NCBI GenBank assembly: GCA_015272395.1
Contig: JACYLQ010000037.1
Coordinates: 1-64,000 of the forward strand
DNA: 64,000 nucleotides
Reading direction: 5' to 3'
From: Calothrix sp. C42_A2020_038
GTDB taxonomy: Bacteria; Cyanobacteriota; Cyanobacteriia; Cyanobacteriales; Nostocaceae
Shown here piece after piece: positions 35,456 to 44,260 of this stretch. Made by a program: the position numbers and the translations under genes. How positions within the stretch are numbered: position 1 is the first letter of the stretch; the number at the start of each line of letters is the position of its first letter. The notes below the pieces were generated by a model, which worked only from the letters and a program-made list of their open reading frames with translations, did not search any database and was not told where the DNA came from.

Positions 35456-36748
35456 ATGAAACTAGTAATATTTGATATCGATGGGACGTTAACTAGAACT
35501 AATGAAGTCGATACAGAGTGCTTTGTACAAGCTTTTAACGATGTATTTCAAATTACTCAAATCAATACAAACTGGAGTACATATGGTCACACAACAGACT
35601 CTGGCATCACCTTACAAATTTTTCACGAACACTTTGATCGTGTACCCTCCGAACTGGAGTTATGTAAACTTCAGGACTATTTTGTCGAATTATTAAACCA
35701 ACGTTATTCAACTTCAGAAATACTTCAAGCGATACCTGATGCTTCTGTGATATTACATAAAATAGCATTATCCCCAGATTGGAAAATTGCACTTGCAACT
35801 GGGGGATGGCGCCGTTCTTGTTTCATGAAGCTAGAAGCATTAGGATTAGATGTTACAGAATTTCCAATCGCAACTGCTGATGATAGTTATTCGCGTGAAG
35901 TCATTGTCAAAACAGCAATCGAAAGAGCCAAACAAATGTATCATCAACAGATGTTTGAACGAATAGTTTTAGTTGGTGATGGTATTTGGGATGTACTAAC
36001 AGCCATACAACTACAATTACCTTTTGTAGGCGCCACGAATAATACTCAAAAGCAAGTATTAGAAGAAGCCTCCGTAGAACGGATTATTACAGATTTTAAA
36101 GATATTGAATCATTTTTCCAGGCTTTGAATACTGCTACTATTCCCATACCCCATAAACCGAAAGAGGTGTTAAATAACTCCTTACCACCAAGTTATTTTG
36201 AAACTCTATACGCTACTAACCCTGACCCGTGGCAATTTGAAACAAGTGAATACGAAGCTAAAAAATATACTCATACTATTGCAGCCCTTGCCAAAGCACG
36301 TTATCAATCGGCTTTAGAAATCGGTGGTTCCATTGGCATCTTAACTCAGAAATTAGCTCCTTATTGTAATTTTTTATTATCAGTAGAAGTATCAAAAATT
36401 GCTCAGGAACAAGCACGTATACGTTGTCAAGCATTACCACAAGTACGCTTTGAGATTATGCGTATCCCAGAACAATTCCCTCAAGAAAGATTTGATTTAG
36501 TTTTAATTTCAGAAGTCGGATATTATTGGTGTCCCGAAGATTTGCAGAAAGCACAAACAGCAATTTTACGCAGTTTAGAACCCGGAGGACATTTACTTTT
36601 GGTTCACTGGACAGAATATGCACGCGATTATCCTCTCAACGGAAACGATGTTCATGATTCGTTTTTAAAATTGGCGCCAACTCAGTTAAAACATCTTAAA
36701 GGTCAACATGAAAAACAATATCGACTAGATTTATTTGAACGTATCTAA
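35456..36748 (+). CDS. HAD phosphatase fused to NodS-type SAM methyltransferase
   Basis: A 430-residue two-domain protein. Residues 1-215 are a HAD hydrolase: nucleophile motif DIDGTLT (6-12), the Thr of ATGGW (about 115), and motif IV VGDGIWDVL (about 171-179). Residues about 235-430 are a class I SAM methyltransferase with the NodS-like entry YFETLYATNPDPWQF, motif I LEIGGSIGILTQKLA (about 286-300) and the VLISEVGYYW strand. The linker (about 216-234) is Pro-rich. The frame is unbroken and both catalytic signatures are intact, so I take the fusion as real. Confidence 0.9.
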   Translation: MKLVIFDIDGTLTRTNEVDTECFVQAFNDVFQITQINTNWSTYGHTTDSGITLQIFHEHFDRVPSELELCKLQDYFVELLNQRYSTSEILQAIPDASVILHKIALSPDWKIALATGGWRRSCFMKLEALGLDVTEFPIATADDSYSREVIVKTAIERAKQMYHQQMFERIVLVGDGIWDVLTAIQLQLPFVGATNNTQKQVLEEASVERIITDFKDIESFFQALNTATIPIPHKPKEVLNNSLPPSYFETLYATNPDPWQFETSEYEAKKYTHTIAALAKARYQSALEIGGSIGILTQKLAPYCNFLLSVEVSKIAQEQARIRCQALPQVRFEIMRIPEQFPQERFDLVLISEVGYYWCPEDLQKAQTAILRSLEPGGHLLLVHWTEYARDYPLNGNDVHDSFLKLAPTQLKHLKGQHEKQYRLDLFERI

Positions 36749-37020
36749 TTACTGTAGGGAATGTGATTTCATCTAGGTATTTTTTGATTTATACCAATTC
36801 TATGTGAAGTTGCGCCAAATAAATTCTGTACAGACGTGACAAAACAGGGGTAAGATGTCTGTTTGGTAAGTTTCATTCAAATGTTAACATTTTGTTAGGT
36901 GAGCGTTTATTGAGAGGCTTTTTGTCTCCCTACTTGACTCTCCCTCGGCTTCTAGCCAGGGTGCGACCCGTTCGCCAGAAACTGAACCCTAATATCCAGA
37001 GCTTTTTATAACAAGTCCCT

Positions 37021-37815
37021 ATGACTAACATAGATAATCGCATAGCAGATGACATGGCAGCTGAGGTGCTGGCAGAAGCCGCGCGCTTGTATGCTCAAGC
37101 AAGTAAAAGTTACTCATTTGCGGATCTACAACAAGCATGTGCCCAAGCGAATATCCCTTCACATATTGTTACACAAGCAATAAAAAACATTGAGGAGAAA
37201 CGTGCGCGCGAGCGTTATCAGCGACAGCAACAGCGAGAGTATATTAATAAACAAGTTAAAAAGGGTATTTCCGGAGGAATAAAACTATTAATTCCTGCTA
37301 TTGCTGTATCTAGTATTTTTATCTTCCGCGCGCAGTTCGAGCCAGTTGTAACCGGACTTATATATGCAATTAACCCTAATTGGGTACAGACAAATTCTTC
37401 AGTGAAAATCAAGAGAGTTAAACAGGGTAAGCTAGAATACCTTAATGATATGAAAGGGCTTTCGATTGCCATTACTGATGCTGGACGATATGGTGATGTT
37501 TCTTTTCGGGGTGTTATTAGCACTGATGGTTATAAAAGTCTTCCTATCTCAGGAAATGTTGGTAGTGTTTTCGAGTATAAAGGAATTTATAACTACAGGA
37601 TTAAGGCTGTTGAAGTTGAATATAATAGTGTTACCTTTCAGATTGAGCAGTTATCAAACAAATCTGAAAGCGTGCGGTCTAGCTTTGACGAAGAAGTTAA
37701 GCAATTAATTGAGCAGCGTGAAAAGCTTCAGAAACAAGTTAAAACTCTTCAAGTCGAGAAACAATATAACGAAAAAATTCTTCAAAATAAATATGAAGAA
37801 ATTGAACGGTTCTAA
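37021..37815 (+). CDS. Membrane protein with C-terminal coiled coil, unknown function
   Basis: A 264-residue protein. The N-terminal 80 residues are helical and highly charged (KNIEEKRARERYQRQQQREY). One membrane segment is at about 88-105 (LLIPAIAVSSIFIF). A soluble beta-rich region follows (about 115-215), then a coiled coil from about 220 to the end (EEVKQLIEQREKLQKQVKTL). I do not recognise a family. It is monocistronic: 272 bp upstream to the methyltransferase operon and a long gap downstream. Possibly a bitopic envelope scaffold. Confidence 0.65.
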   Translation: MTNIDNRIADDMAAEVLAEAARLYAQASKSYSFADLQQACAQANIPSHIVTQAIKNIEEKRARERYQRQQQREYINKQVKKGISGGIKLLIPAIAVSSIFIFRAQFEPVVTGLIYAINPNWVQTNSSVKIKRVKQGKLEYLNDMKGLSIAITDAGRYGDVSFRGVISTDGYKSLPISGNVGSVFEYKGIYNYRIKAVEVEYNSVTFQIEQLSNKSESVRSSFDEEVKQLIEQREKLQKQVKTLQVEKQYNEKILQNKYEEIERF

Positions 37816-37999
37816 CCAAAAGAGTTGTTTTTAAACATCTGAGCTTAACAGCATGTGTTCAGAGCGAAAAGTGCATCGTGGAAGCAAATAAAGAAGCAGA
37901 TTCTCTACCTATGAGTCAACACCAATAGAAACCCCTACCTTAGTAAAACTTTACATGTTTTACAATTTTAAAAATGGACGGATATTAATATCTGTAACT

Positions 38000-38131
38000 T
38001 CAGCAGTGCGCGTTAATTGAAGGGCGCCCAATCAGGCCAAGCCTGACTGATTGATTTGCAAGTGATAGTGCTATCGCTTTGCCAATACCACTACTAGCAC
38101 CAGTAATTACAGCTACTTGATTTTCTAACAT
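38000..38131 (-). pseudogene. N-terminal fragment of a short-chain dehydrogenase
   Basis: On the - strand an ATG at 38131 opens MLENQVAVITGASSGIGKAI, the perfect start of an SDR with the TGxxxGIG cofactor motif. After 34 or so residues the frame leaves the family and stops at 38000-38002. A normal SDR is about 250 residues, so the rest has been deleted. The gap 37816-38187 contains nothing else that I can support. Confidence 0.8.
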
Positions 38132-38187
38132 AATTTTCCAGTCATGGAGACGCGATTGAATCACACGTTATATTTACAATACAAAAA

Positions 38188-39501
38188 TTAATGGAGTGTT
38201 TTTTTGAGTAAATCAAACTGTACTAGTGTGTCAGCAGTTTCCTTGATTAAATCGAATTCAAAACCAGATTTTTCAGCAATATCTAACAACGAATTCTCAC
38301 CGTCTGACATATTCAAAACCCACAACATAGCTAACTCACGTTTTTTGGTATCAGTTTGTCCGCCAATGGCGCCGTAAAGTCCACGTTTACCTAACTGCGG
38401 TTCACATTTAGGATTCTGATTAACATATTTACTATTATTTTCAATAATATTTAAAACTGCCATTAATTTAGTAAATGAATCAGCTAAATATTGGGGTTTT
38501 ACTAAATCTAAATTATCTGCCGAAGTGTGATATTCAGGATATGTGCCATGCGGAGACCTCATCAAACAACCTACTGGCAAATTAAAGCCAGGCGAGCAGT
38601 ACTGACGTTCGTCATATCCATAAGGTGAAAATTCCTGAATTTCGTATTCTTGACTCGAACGCTGTAGTACATAAATCACTGCTTTATCAATATCGGCATT
38701 ACCACGACGACTTTTTTTATAGTGTGATTTACCAGGGTCGCCAATACAAGTTATTACTAAACCATGCTTAATTTTATTGACATTTTCTTGATTTTGTGAT
38801 AGCCAAGTAATAGAACCGATTGTACCAGGAATAAACACAAATCGATAAGAATATCTTAATTCTAATTGACTGAGATACTGTGCAAGAAATGAAGTTAAAG
38901 CGATACCAGCTAGGTTGTCGTTAGCAAGCGAAGGGTGACAAATATGGCAGGAAATTAGTACTTCGTCTTCGGTGTTGCCTTGAATAAAGTACTCACCATA
39001 GGTTAAGCTACCATCTTCTAAACTTGAGTCAATACAAACTTCATATTCTGGGTCTTGCATTTCCATCATTTGATGATGACTCATGCAAAAACCCCATGTT
39101 TCTTTGTAATATGAGGTGCGATAAGGAACCCATTCTGGCTGATCGGGAAGTGTAATTATATGCTGCTTTAATTCTTCTAACTTGATTTTTTGGTGGATAG
39201 GAATACTATAATTCAATACATGTAAATTTAATTTTTTAAAATCAATTATTTTTTCACCTTGCAAATTTTTGATGTATGCGTCTTTTATATTCCATTCTTT
39301 TGGAACTGTCCAGTCAAATACTTGAGTGCCACTTTTTACCTCGTGTATTGAGAGTGGAATTTGCTGCTTTAAATAATAAAGTGTTTTACGAACACCATCG
39401 CCAGTAATACTGCGACAGATAGGATATAACTCGGATATTAAATCATACATTTTCTGACTAATATCACTTACATGAATTTCAGTTCCTATCTTTATAGACA
39501 C
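38188..39501 (-). CDS. DUF4910 aminopeptidase-like protein
   Basis: A 437-residue protein with the DUF2172/DUF4910 layout. The N-terminal region starts MYDLISELYPICRSITGDGVRKTL, an M28-peptidase-like zinc core follows (SCHICHPSLANDNLAG, and HGTYPEYHTSADNLDLV near 345), and a winged-helix tail (NMSDGENSLLDIAEKSGFEF) is last. Metal-ligand-like His/Asp residues are retained. The start is GTG at 39501; the first ATG would be 17 codons later. Such proteins occur in sugar-nucleotide or surface-glycan gene clusters, but their reaction is not established to my knowledge. Confidence 0.82.
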   Translation of the reverse strand: MSIKIGTEIHVSDISQKMYDLISELYPICRSITGDGVRKTLYYLKQQIPLSIHEVKSGTQVFDWTVPKEWNIKDAYIKNLQGEKIIDFKKLNLHVLNYSIPIHQKIKLEELKQHIITLPDQPEWVPYRTSYYKETWGFCMSHHQMMEMQDPEYEVCIDSSLEDGSLTYGEYFIQGNTEDEVLISCHICHPSLANDNLAGIALTSFLAQYLSQLELRYSYRFVFIPGTIGSITWLSQNQENVNKIKHGLVITCIGDPGKSHYKKSRRGNADIDKAVIYVLQRSSQEYEIQEFSPYGYDERQYCSPGFNLPVGCLMRSPHGTYPEYHTSADNLDLVKPQYLADSFTKLMAVLNIIENNSKYVNQNPKCEPQLGKRGLYGAIGGQTDTKKRELAMLWVLNMSDGENSLLDIAEKSGFEFDLIKETADTLVQFDLLKKTLH

Positions 39502-39613
39502 CTTTTTTACCCTATATGAGCATAATTTTCTTTTCCTAAATTATATATACTGGATTATATGTTGGATTTGACTTTTCTCTTTTCTTAAAAATCCCGTAAC
39601 TTTTAAGTAAACT

Positions 39614-40747
39614 TTATGACCAAAGCCTTCGACCTGCTTTACCTTTAAGGCGCTCATGGGTATCATATAATAAAGTAGGAATATCTAAATTCTCTGGACA
39701 CTTTGGTAAACATTCTCCACATTCTGTACATTTGTTTGCCTTCATTCCTGGAAACCAGTGACCAGCATTTTCAAACATCCCGTAGCGGTATTGTCCATAA
39801 TCGGTCATATCATAAGCAACTGCAAGATTTCTTAACCGTAGTACTTCGGGAATATTTATATTTTCAGGGCAAGGTAAACAAGCATAGCACTGACTACACT
39901 TTTCGGCGCCTAGTTCTAAATCTAGCTGTAAAGCTAAACGCTGCAAAGCTAGTAATTCTTCTTGCGTAAGTTCGCTAACACTATCAGCAATACGTAACGG
40001 TTCGATTAATTCTTCGGGAGTTGCAGCACCAACACTCAAGGTTGTAATTCGAGAGTCGCTGAGTAAAAACCGATAGTTTAATTCTAATGGTGTAAAAGGG
40101 TAAGTTATATTTTTGAGTTTCTGGGGGGGAGTGTAGAGCTTTCCGCCTTTGTCAGCAGGTGAGATGATAAATATACCCATATCTTTTTCAAACGCGCGCT
40201 GAATTGCAGGTGCGTGACGTTGAAAAAAATAGTAATAATGCAGATTGACAAATTCAAATAAATCTGTGTTGATAGCAGCGATAATTAGGGATAGCTGACC
40301 ATGAGTCGAAAAACCAACGTGGCGAACCTTTCCAGAAGCAACAGCTTCATGCACCGCGCGCATACAACCGTCTTCAGCTTGAACCCATTTAAGGTGTTCC
40401 CAAGTATTTAAACCATGAATTCCCAAACAGTCTACATAATCAAGATTTAACCGTTTTAATGATTCATTGATGCACCGACGCATTTCGATAGCATCTGGCG
40501 TGGGTGGAATTTTGGTGGTGATATAAACTTTTTCACGAGACAGTGAGCCAGAATTAATAGCACCACCGAGATATTCCTCACTGCGACCGTAACCCCTGGC
40601 TGTTTCAATATGATTTATACCCAACGCCACCGAAGATAAAATAGTTTGCCGCGCGACCTCAAGAGAACTCAAGTAGCGCATAGTTCCCAAAGAAAAAACA
40701 GACAAACTCAGATTCGTTTTCCCAAAGCGTCGGTATTGCATTTTCAA
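39614..40747 (-). CDS. Aldo/keto reductase with two Fe-S clusters (COG1453)
   Basis: A 377-residue protein. Residues 1-270 are an aldo/keto reductase barrel: the conserved start QYRRFGKTNLSLSVFSLGTM, the ETARGYGRSEE tyrosine region, and the TTKIPP lysine strand. The C-terminal 100 residues carry ferredoxin-type cysteines in CSQCYACLPCPENI and CTECGECLPKCPEN, which can ligate two 4Fe-4S clusters. This is the COG1453 oxidoreductase architecture; the physiological substrate is unknown. It reads leftward, 112 bp before the DUF4910 gene. Confidence 0.9.
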   Translation of the reverse strand: MKMQYRRFGKTNLSLSVFSLGTMRYLSSLEVARQTILSSVALGINHIETARGYGRSEEYLGGAINSGSLSREKVYITTKIPPTPDAIEMRRCINESLKRLNLDYVDCLGIHGLNTWEHLKWVQAEDGCMRAVHEAVASGKVRHVGFSTHGQLSLIIAAINTDLFEFVNLHYYYFFQRHAPAIQRAFEKDMGIFIISPADKGGKLYTPPQKLKNITYPFTPLELNYRFLLSDSRITTLSVGAATPEELIEPLRIADSVSELTQEELLALQRLALQLDLELGAEKCSQCYACLPCPENINIPEVLRLRNLAVAYDMTDYGQYRYGMFENAGHWFPGMKANKCTECGECLPKCPENLDIPTLLYDTHERLKGKAGRRLWS

Positions 40748-40839
40748 AAGTTATGAGTTGGGAGTTATGAGTTAGGAGTTACTAATTATAACTTGACTTC
40801 CGACTCCACAACGCGACATCTCCTCGGCAAAGCCGACTT

Positions 40840-41334
40840 TTAGCTATTTGTTCCAAACCGTTTGATTAAGTCTTCGGGTCTGAGGTTAGAGACAAAATCG
40901 CGAAAAGCTTGCTGTTCGGCTTCATCAGCATCACGGTCTACGGGTATAGATGCATCAGCTATTACCTCCTCCATGACCCAAATAGGCGCATTTGTACGGA
41001 GAGCTACAGCAATTGCATCACTTGGACGGGCATCGATTTCTTTTCGATTTTCGCCTTGTCGCAAGATTAAGGACGCATAAAAAGTGTCTTTTTGCAGTGA
41101 GTGGATGATAACCTTTTCTAAGGACATACTCAACGCTTCAAGAATATTGACAATTAAATCGTGGGTTAGGGGTCTTGGAGGTTTTTGGTTTTCCAGTGGT
41201 CCCATGATTGCTCGCGCTTGCTCTTGCCCGATGTAAATGGGCAAAGCACGACGATCTGTACTATCCTTGAGAAGTACAATTGGGCTGCGGGTGATGGCAT
41301 CTAATGCTATACCTGCGACTTTCATTTCAATCAT
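40840..41334 (-). CDS. Bifunctional nuclease domain (DUF151/BFN) protein
   Basis: A 164-residue protein of the BFN/DUF151 family: MKVAGIALDAITRSPIVLLKD, the highly conserved LPIYIGQEQARAI (about 32-44), TPRPLTHDL-like KPPRPLTHDL, and the acidic DARPSDAIAVALRTNAPIWV. Members from plants and bacteria have been reported with DNase/RNase activity and stress roles. It is an ordinary, intact member. The tail is acidic. Confidence 0.9.
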   Translation of the reverse strand: MIEMKVAGIALDAITRSPIVLLKDSTDRRALPIYIGQEQARAIMGPLENQKPPRPLTHDLIVNILEALSMSLEKVIIHSLQKDTFYASLILRQGENRKEIDARPSDAIAVALRTNAPIWVMEEVIADASIPVDRDADEAEQQAFRDFVSNLRPEDLIKRFGTNS

Positions 41335-41670
41335 TTGTCAAGCCTCTACAATCCTTTAAGCGCTAGGGAAATCTGTAACAAATCATACCTAGTTATAGGA
41401 ATGATTAAGATGGACGTAAACATAAGTCTTTACTCGCTATAATTGCTTCTATTAAACTCCCTATTTAATGTAAACACCAGAGTAAGTCTAGTTAATTTAG
41501 TTTGATAATAATCTACTCATCCAAGTATGCCTTGAATTTGCTATTTATGTATTGATAACCTTATACAAAATCGCGTCAGAAATTATACTTAAATAATTGA
41601 GCGCAACGCGATATTTACCAGTTTATAGCAGCCAAAATTTACAGTAAATCAAGCAAGGTTGAAAAAAGTC
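41335..41670. other. Divergent intergenic region, bifunctional nuclease / riboflavin synthase
   Basis: These 336 bp contain the two divergent promoters. I looked for an FMN riboswitch ahead of the riboflavin synthase gene and saw no conserved RFN segments. No gene or repeat that I can support. Confidence 0.4.
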
Positions 41671-42348
41671 GTGTTCACAGGATTAATTCAAGCACTAGGG
41701 AAGATTAAGCCTCTAGGGGGAGATTTTTGGGAAATCACATTTATCGGCCATTCGTTAGATGTTATTTTACAAGATTTAGCGTATGGCGATAGTGTAGCAG
41801 TAGATGGTGTCTGTTTAACAGTCGAAAAAATCATAAATAATGGATTTGTGGCAACTGCTTCACCAGAGACGTTACGAAAAACAACTTTAGGTTATTTAGC
41901 TTCCGAACACTATGTTAACCTCGAAGCATCGCTACGGGTTGGCAGTAAAGTTGGCGGTCACTTTGTAATGGGGCATGTTGATGGTATAGGTCAATTGTTG
42001 GAAATTCGTCAAACTTCGACTTCGTGGGAGATGACTTTTAAGGCGCCAAGTTCAATTGCTAAGTATATAGTTCCCAAAGGAAGCATCGCGGTAAATGGTA
42101 TTAGCTTAACTGTGGCAGAGTATGACAGTGAGGCAATGCAGTTTAAAGTAGCGGTTATTCCGTTAACTTACAAAGAAACCAATTTAAATCAGTTGGCGCC
42201 AGGTAGTTTAGTAAATCTTGAAGGTGATATCCTGGGCAAATATGTTGAAAAATTCTTGATTTTCGGTAGGAACACAGAAAATTTAGCTGAAGTGACTGAT
42301 GATACCAGTATTACGTCAGCGTTTTTAGTAGAACATGGATATTTATAA
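41671..42348 (+). CDS. ribE: Riboflavin synthase, alpha chain
   Basis: A 225-residue protein of two lumazine-binding repeats. The first starts VFTGLIQALG (GTG-initiated) with YGDSVAVDGVCLTV; the second has GSIAVNGISLTVAEY. The dismutation of two 6,7-dimethyl-8-ribityllumazine molecules to riboflavin follows from the family. I choose GTG at 41671 because the family begins MFTG; AAGG lies 12 bases upstream, and the in-frame TTG at 41659 would sit directly on it. It is monocistronic, convergent with the M23 peptidase gene. Confidence 0.93.
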   Translation: MFTGLIQALGKIKPLGGDFWEITFIGHSLDVILQDLAYGDSVAVDGVCLTVEKIINNGFVATASPETLRKTTLGYLASEHYVNLEASLRVGSKVGGHFVMGHVDGIGQLLEIRQTSTSWEMTFKAPSSIAKYIVPKGSIAVNGISLTVAEYDSEAMQFKVAVIPLTYKETNLNQLAPGSLVNLEGDILGKYVEKFLIFGRNTENLAEVTDDTSITSAFLVEHGYL

Positions 42349-42363
42349 AAGTTGTGAGTTAAG

Positions 42364-42396
42364 AGTAGAGACGCGAGGAACCGGAGCGTCTCTACT
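42364..42396. terminator. Bidirectional hairpin terminator, dispersed GTAGAGACGC family
   Basis: GTAGAGACGC (42365-42374) pairs perfectly with GCGTCTCTAC (42386-42395), 11-nt loop GAGGAACCGGA, followed by TTTT. It lies between the convergent riboflavin synthase and M23 genes. The same hairpin recurs at 46053-46083 with one loop difference. Confidence 0.75.
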
Positions 42397-42401
42397 TTTA
42401 A

Positions 42402-44165
42402 CTAATTTGGTTGTTCGGGCACTTGTGCAGTTTGTATAGACTGCCTTAGCTGTGAAAGAGCGTATTGTAAATATACACCTGGGTCTGTTGCCACCCAACC
42501 TTCGGGTGTAAGTCGGCGTACTTCAAAATGAAGGTGGGGACCTGTGGAATTACCTGTACTGCCAACTAAACCAATAACTGTACCTTGCTGTACCCATTGA
42601 CCTGGTTGGACAAATAGTTGTGACATGTGACCGTAAAGAGTCTGCACGGCGCCGTTGTGGTTGAGAACAGCAGTTAAACCATAACCACCAATAAAGTCAG
42701 CAACTTCGACCTGACCCGTAAATGCAGCAACAACTGGTGTACCCATTGCAGCACCTAAGTCGGTACCAGAGTGGAATCTAACATCACCTGTAATTGGGTG
42801 TCTCCGCCAACCAAATATTGAAGTAATGGATGCGGGTACTGATAAAGGGAATATTAACCCGTTCGGGTTGTAGGCAATTGTGGAACCCGAATAAGCTACA
42901 CGGGGCAAAGTAGACTCTAGCGGGATGTTGTAAGCAACTTTACTATCGCGTGGCACCACATTGACTGCGTTTACGGGTGGTGGTAAGGCGCCTCCATCAG
43001 GTTTAGCAGCTAATGGTAGTCCGGCAGCAAAATTACTTGGTGAAGGGATAAAGCGATTTGGGTGATATGTATTTTTGCTAGATGAAATTGCAACAGTTGG
43101 GGCAGTTAGTGCTACTTTTCGTTCAGCTAAATTGGCGACCTTCGAGTGGGCGGCTAATAGTGTGCGAGGGATGTTGCGAGTTACATCAACGACATTTCCA
43201 TTTAGATTATCTACTACACTACGTTTGGCAGCAATTCGGCGCCAACTTGCTTGGTTTTCTGTTGTAGCAGTACGCTTTGTGGTGTTACTAGTTGTGGCAA
43301 CGTTGATATTTTGGCTCTTTCTAATCCAATTAGGTTTAACTGCACGTTCACTATCATTATCCCTATTAGCAGTAGTGCGTTCTCTCAAAGAAGCAGTTAC
43401 AGGTGCCTTAACACAACTGTCATTTACAGCACCACGAACTAAAACCGAACGACAACCACTAGAACGCTCAGTTAAAATTACTGTGTCAGGAGATTGATAT
43501 TTACCAGTGTTTCCTGCACTGTAATCAGTCGGGTCTATATAAGCATTGTTGTAATCTTTCAGCTGTTCAGCGGTGTTGACAGGTTTACTATTCCGTAATA
43601 CCTCCGGTAGCCGACTTGGTATCTGAGCAGTATTTTCACGGTTCGGTTCTTTTAGCTGTGTTGCTTCAACTGGGTTTTTACGAACGCGCGCTTCTGGAAC
43701 AGCTTCGTTGCGTGGCGAATCAGCAACTTTAGGTCTTAAATTTCTAATAGGTGGAATTTCCGTTGTTGGCTCGTTTTGGTTTGTTTTCCGAGCTTGGCGC
43801 AAACGCTGTATAGCTTCAGATGTTTGACTTGAGCGACGTATTTTTGGTGCCGACTCCGAAGCTTGCTGTGCATCATTTTTTTTCAGGCGTTCGCGCAGTC
43901 GAGAATGACGCGACGAAAATTCATTTGCTGCCGACGATTCTTTAGATGGACTGGGATTACGCTCTATTGTAACTTTTGGAGCCGATTCTTTTGGTTTTTG
44001 CGTGTTTTCCGTAGTCGGCACAATGTTATCAATTGCCGATTCGGTCTGAGCAAGCACCAAACCGCTGCTCATGAAACTAATGCTACTTAGCCAACAGAGA
44101 CTTTGGGCACCCAAAGAGCGATGCCATGAACTTCTTAGGTTACGGGCGTTTTTGCGCTGCGTCAT
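42402..44165 (-). CDS. M23-family peptidase (LysM-less, with long disordered region)
   Basis: A 587-residue protein from the ATG at 44165; a GTG three codons earlier is possible. Residues 1-40 form a signal peptide or anchor, about 45-440 are low-complexity Ser/Asn/Arg/Pro-rich, and the C-terminal 130 residues are a lysostaphin-type M23 domain: FGWRRHPITGDVRFHSGTDLG (HxxxD metal ligands), YGHMSQLFVQPGQWVQQG and GPHLHFEVR (HxH). It is predicted to cut peptidoglycan cross-links or act as an envelope regulator. All metal ligands are present. Confidence 0.9.
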   Translation of the reverse strand: MTQRKNARNLRSSWHRSLGAQSLCWLSSISFMSSGLVLAQTESAIDNIVPTTENTQKPKESAPKVTIERNPSPSKESSAANEFSSRHSRLRERLKKNDAQQASESAPKIRRSSQTSEAIQRLRQARKTNQNEPTTEIPPIRNLRPKVADSPRNEAVPEARVRKNPVEATQLKEPNRENTAQIPSRLPEVLRNSKPVNTAEQLKDYNNAYIDPTDYSAGNTGKYQSPDTVILTERSSGCRSVLVRGAVNDSCVKAPVTASLRERTTANRDNDSERAVKPNWIRKSQNINVATTSNTTKRTATTENQASWRRIAAKRSVVDNLNGNVVDVTRNIPRTLLAAHSKVANLAERKVALTAPTVAISSSKNTYHPNRFIPSPSNFAAGLPLAAKPDGGALPPPVNAVNVVPRDSKVAYNIPLESTLPRVAYSGSTIAYNPNGLIFPLSVPASITSIFGWRRHPITGDVRFHSGTDLGAAMGTPVVAAFTGQVEVADFIGGYGLTAVLNHNGAVQTLYGHMSQLFVQPGQWVQQGTVIGLVGSTGNSTGPHLHFEVRRLTPEGWVATDPGVYLQYALSQLRQSIQTAQVPEQPN

Positions 44166-44260
44166 GTGTTCCACTAGTATACTTTGGGTAATTAGTTAGT
44201 ACAGAGATAGATTTTGAGATGTAGTTGATTTTGAATCAGTGATTCAGAAAAATTTTAAAT

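Noticed and set aside
41335..41670. FMN riboswitch ahead of riboflavin synthase
   Set aside because: No conserved RFN-type segments visible by eye.
43075..43497. 140-codon + strand frame opposite the M23 peptidase gene
   Set aside because: It mirrors the low-complexity Ser/Asn/Arg linker of the real gene and has no recognisable protein features.
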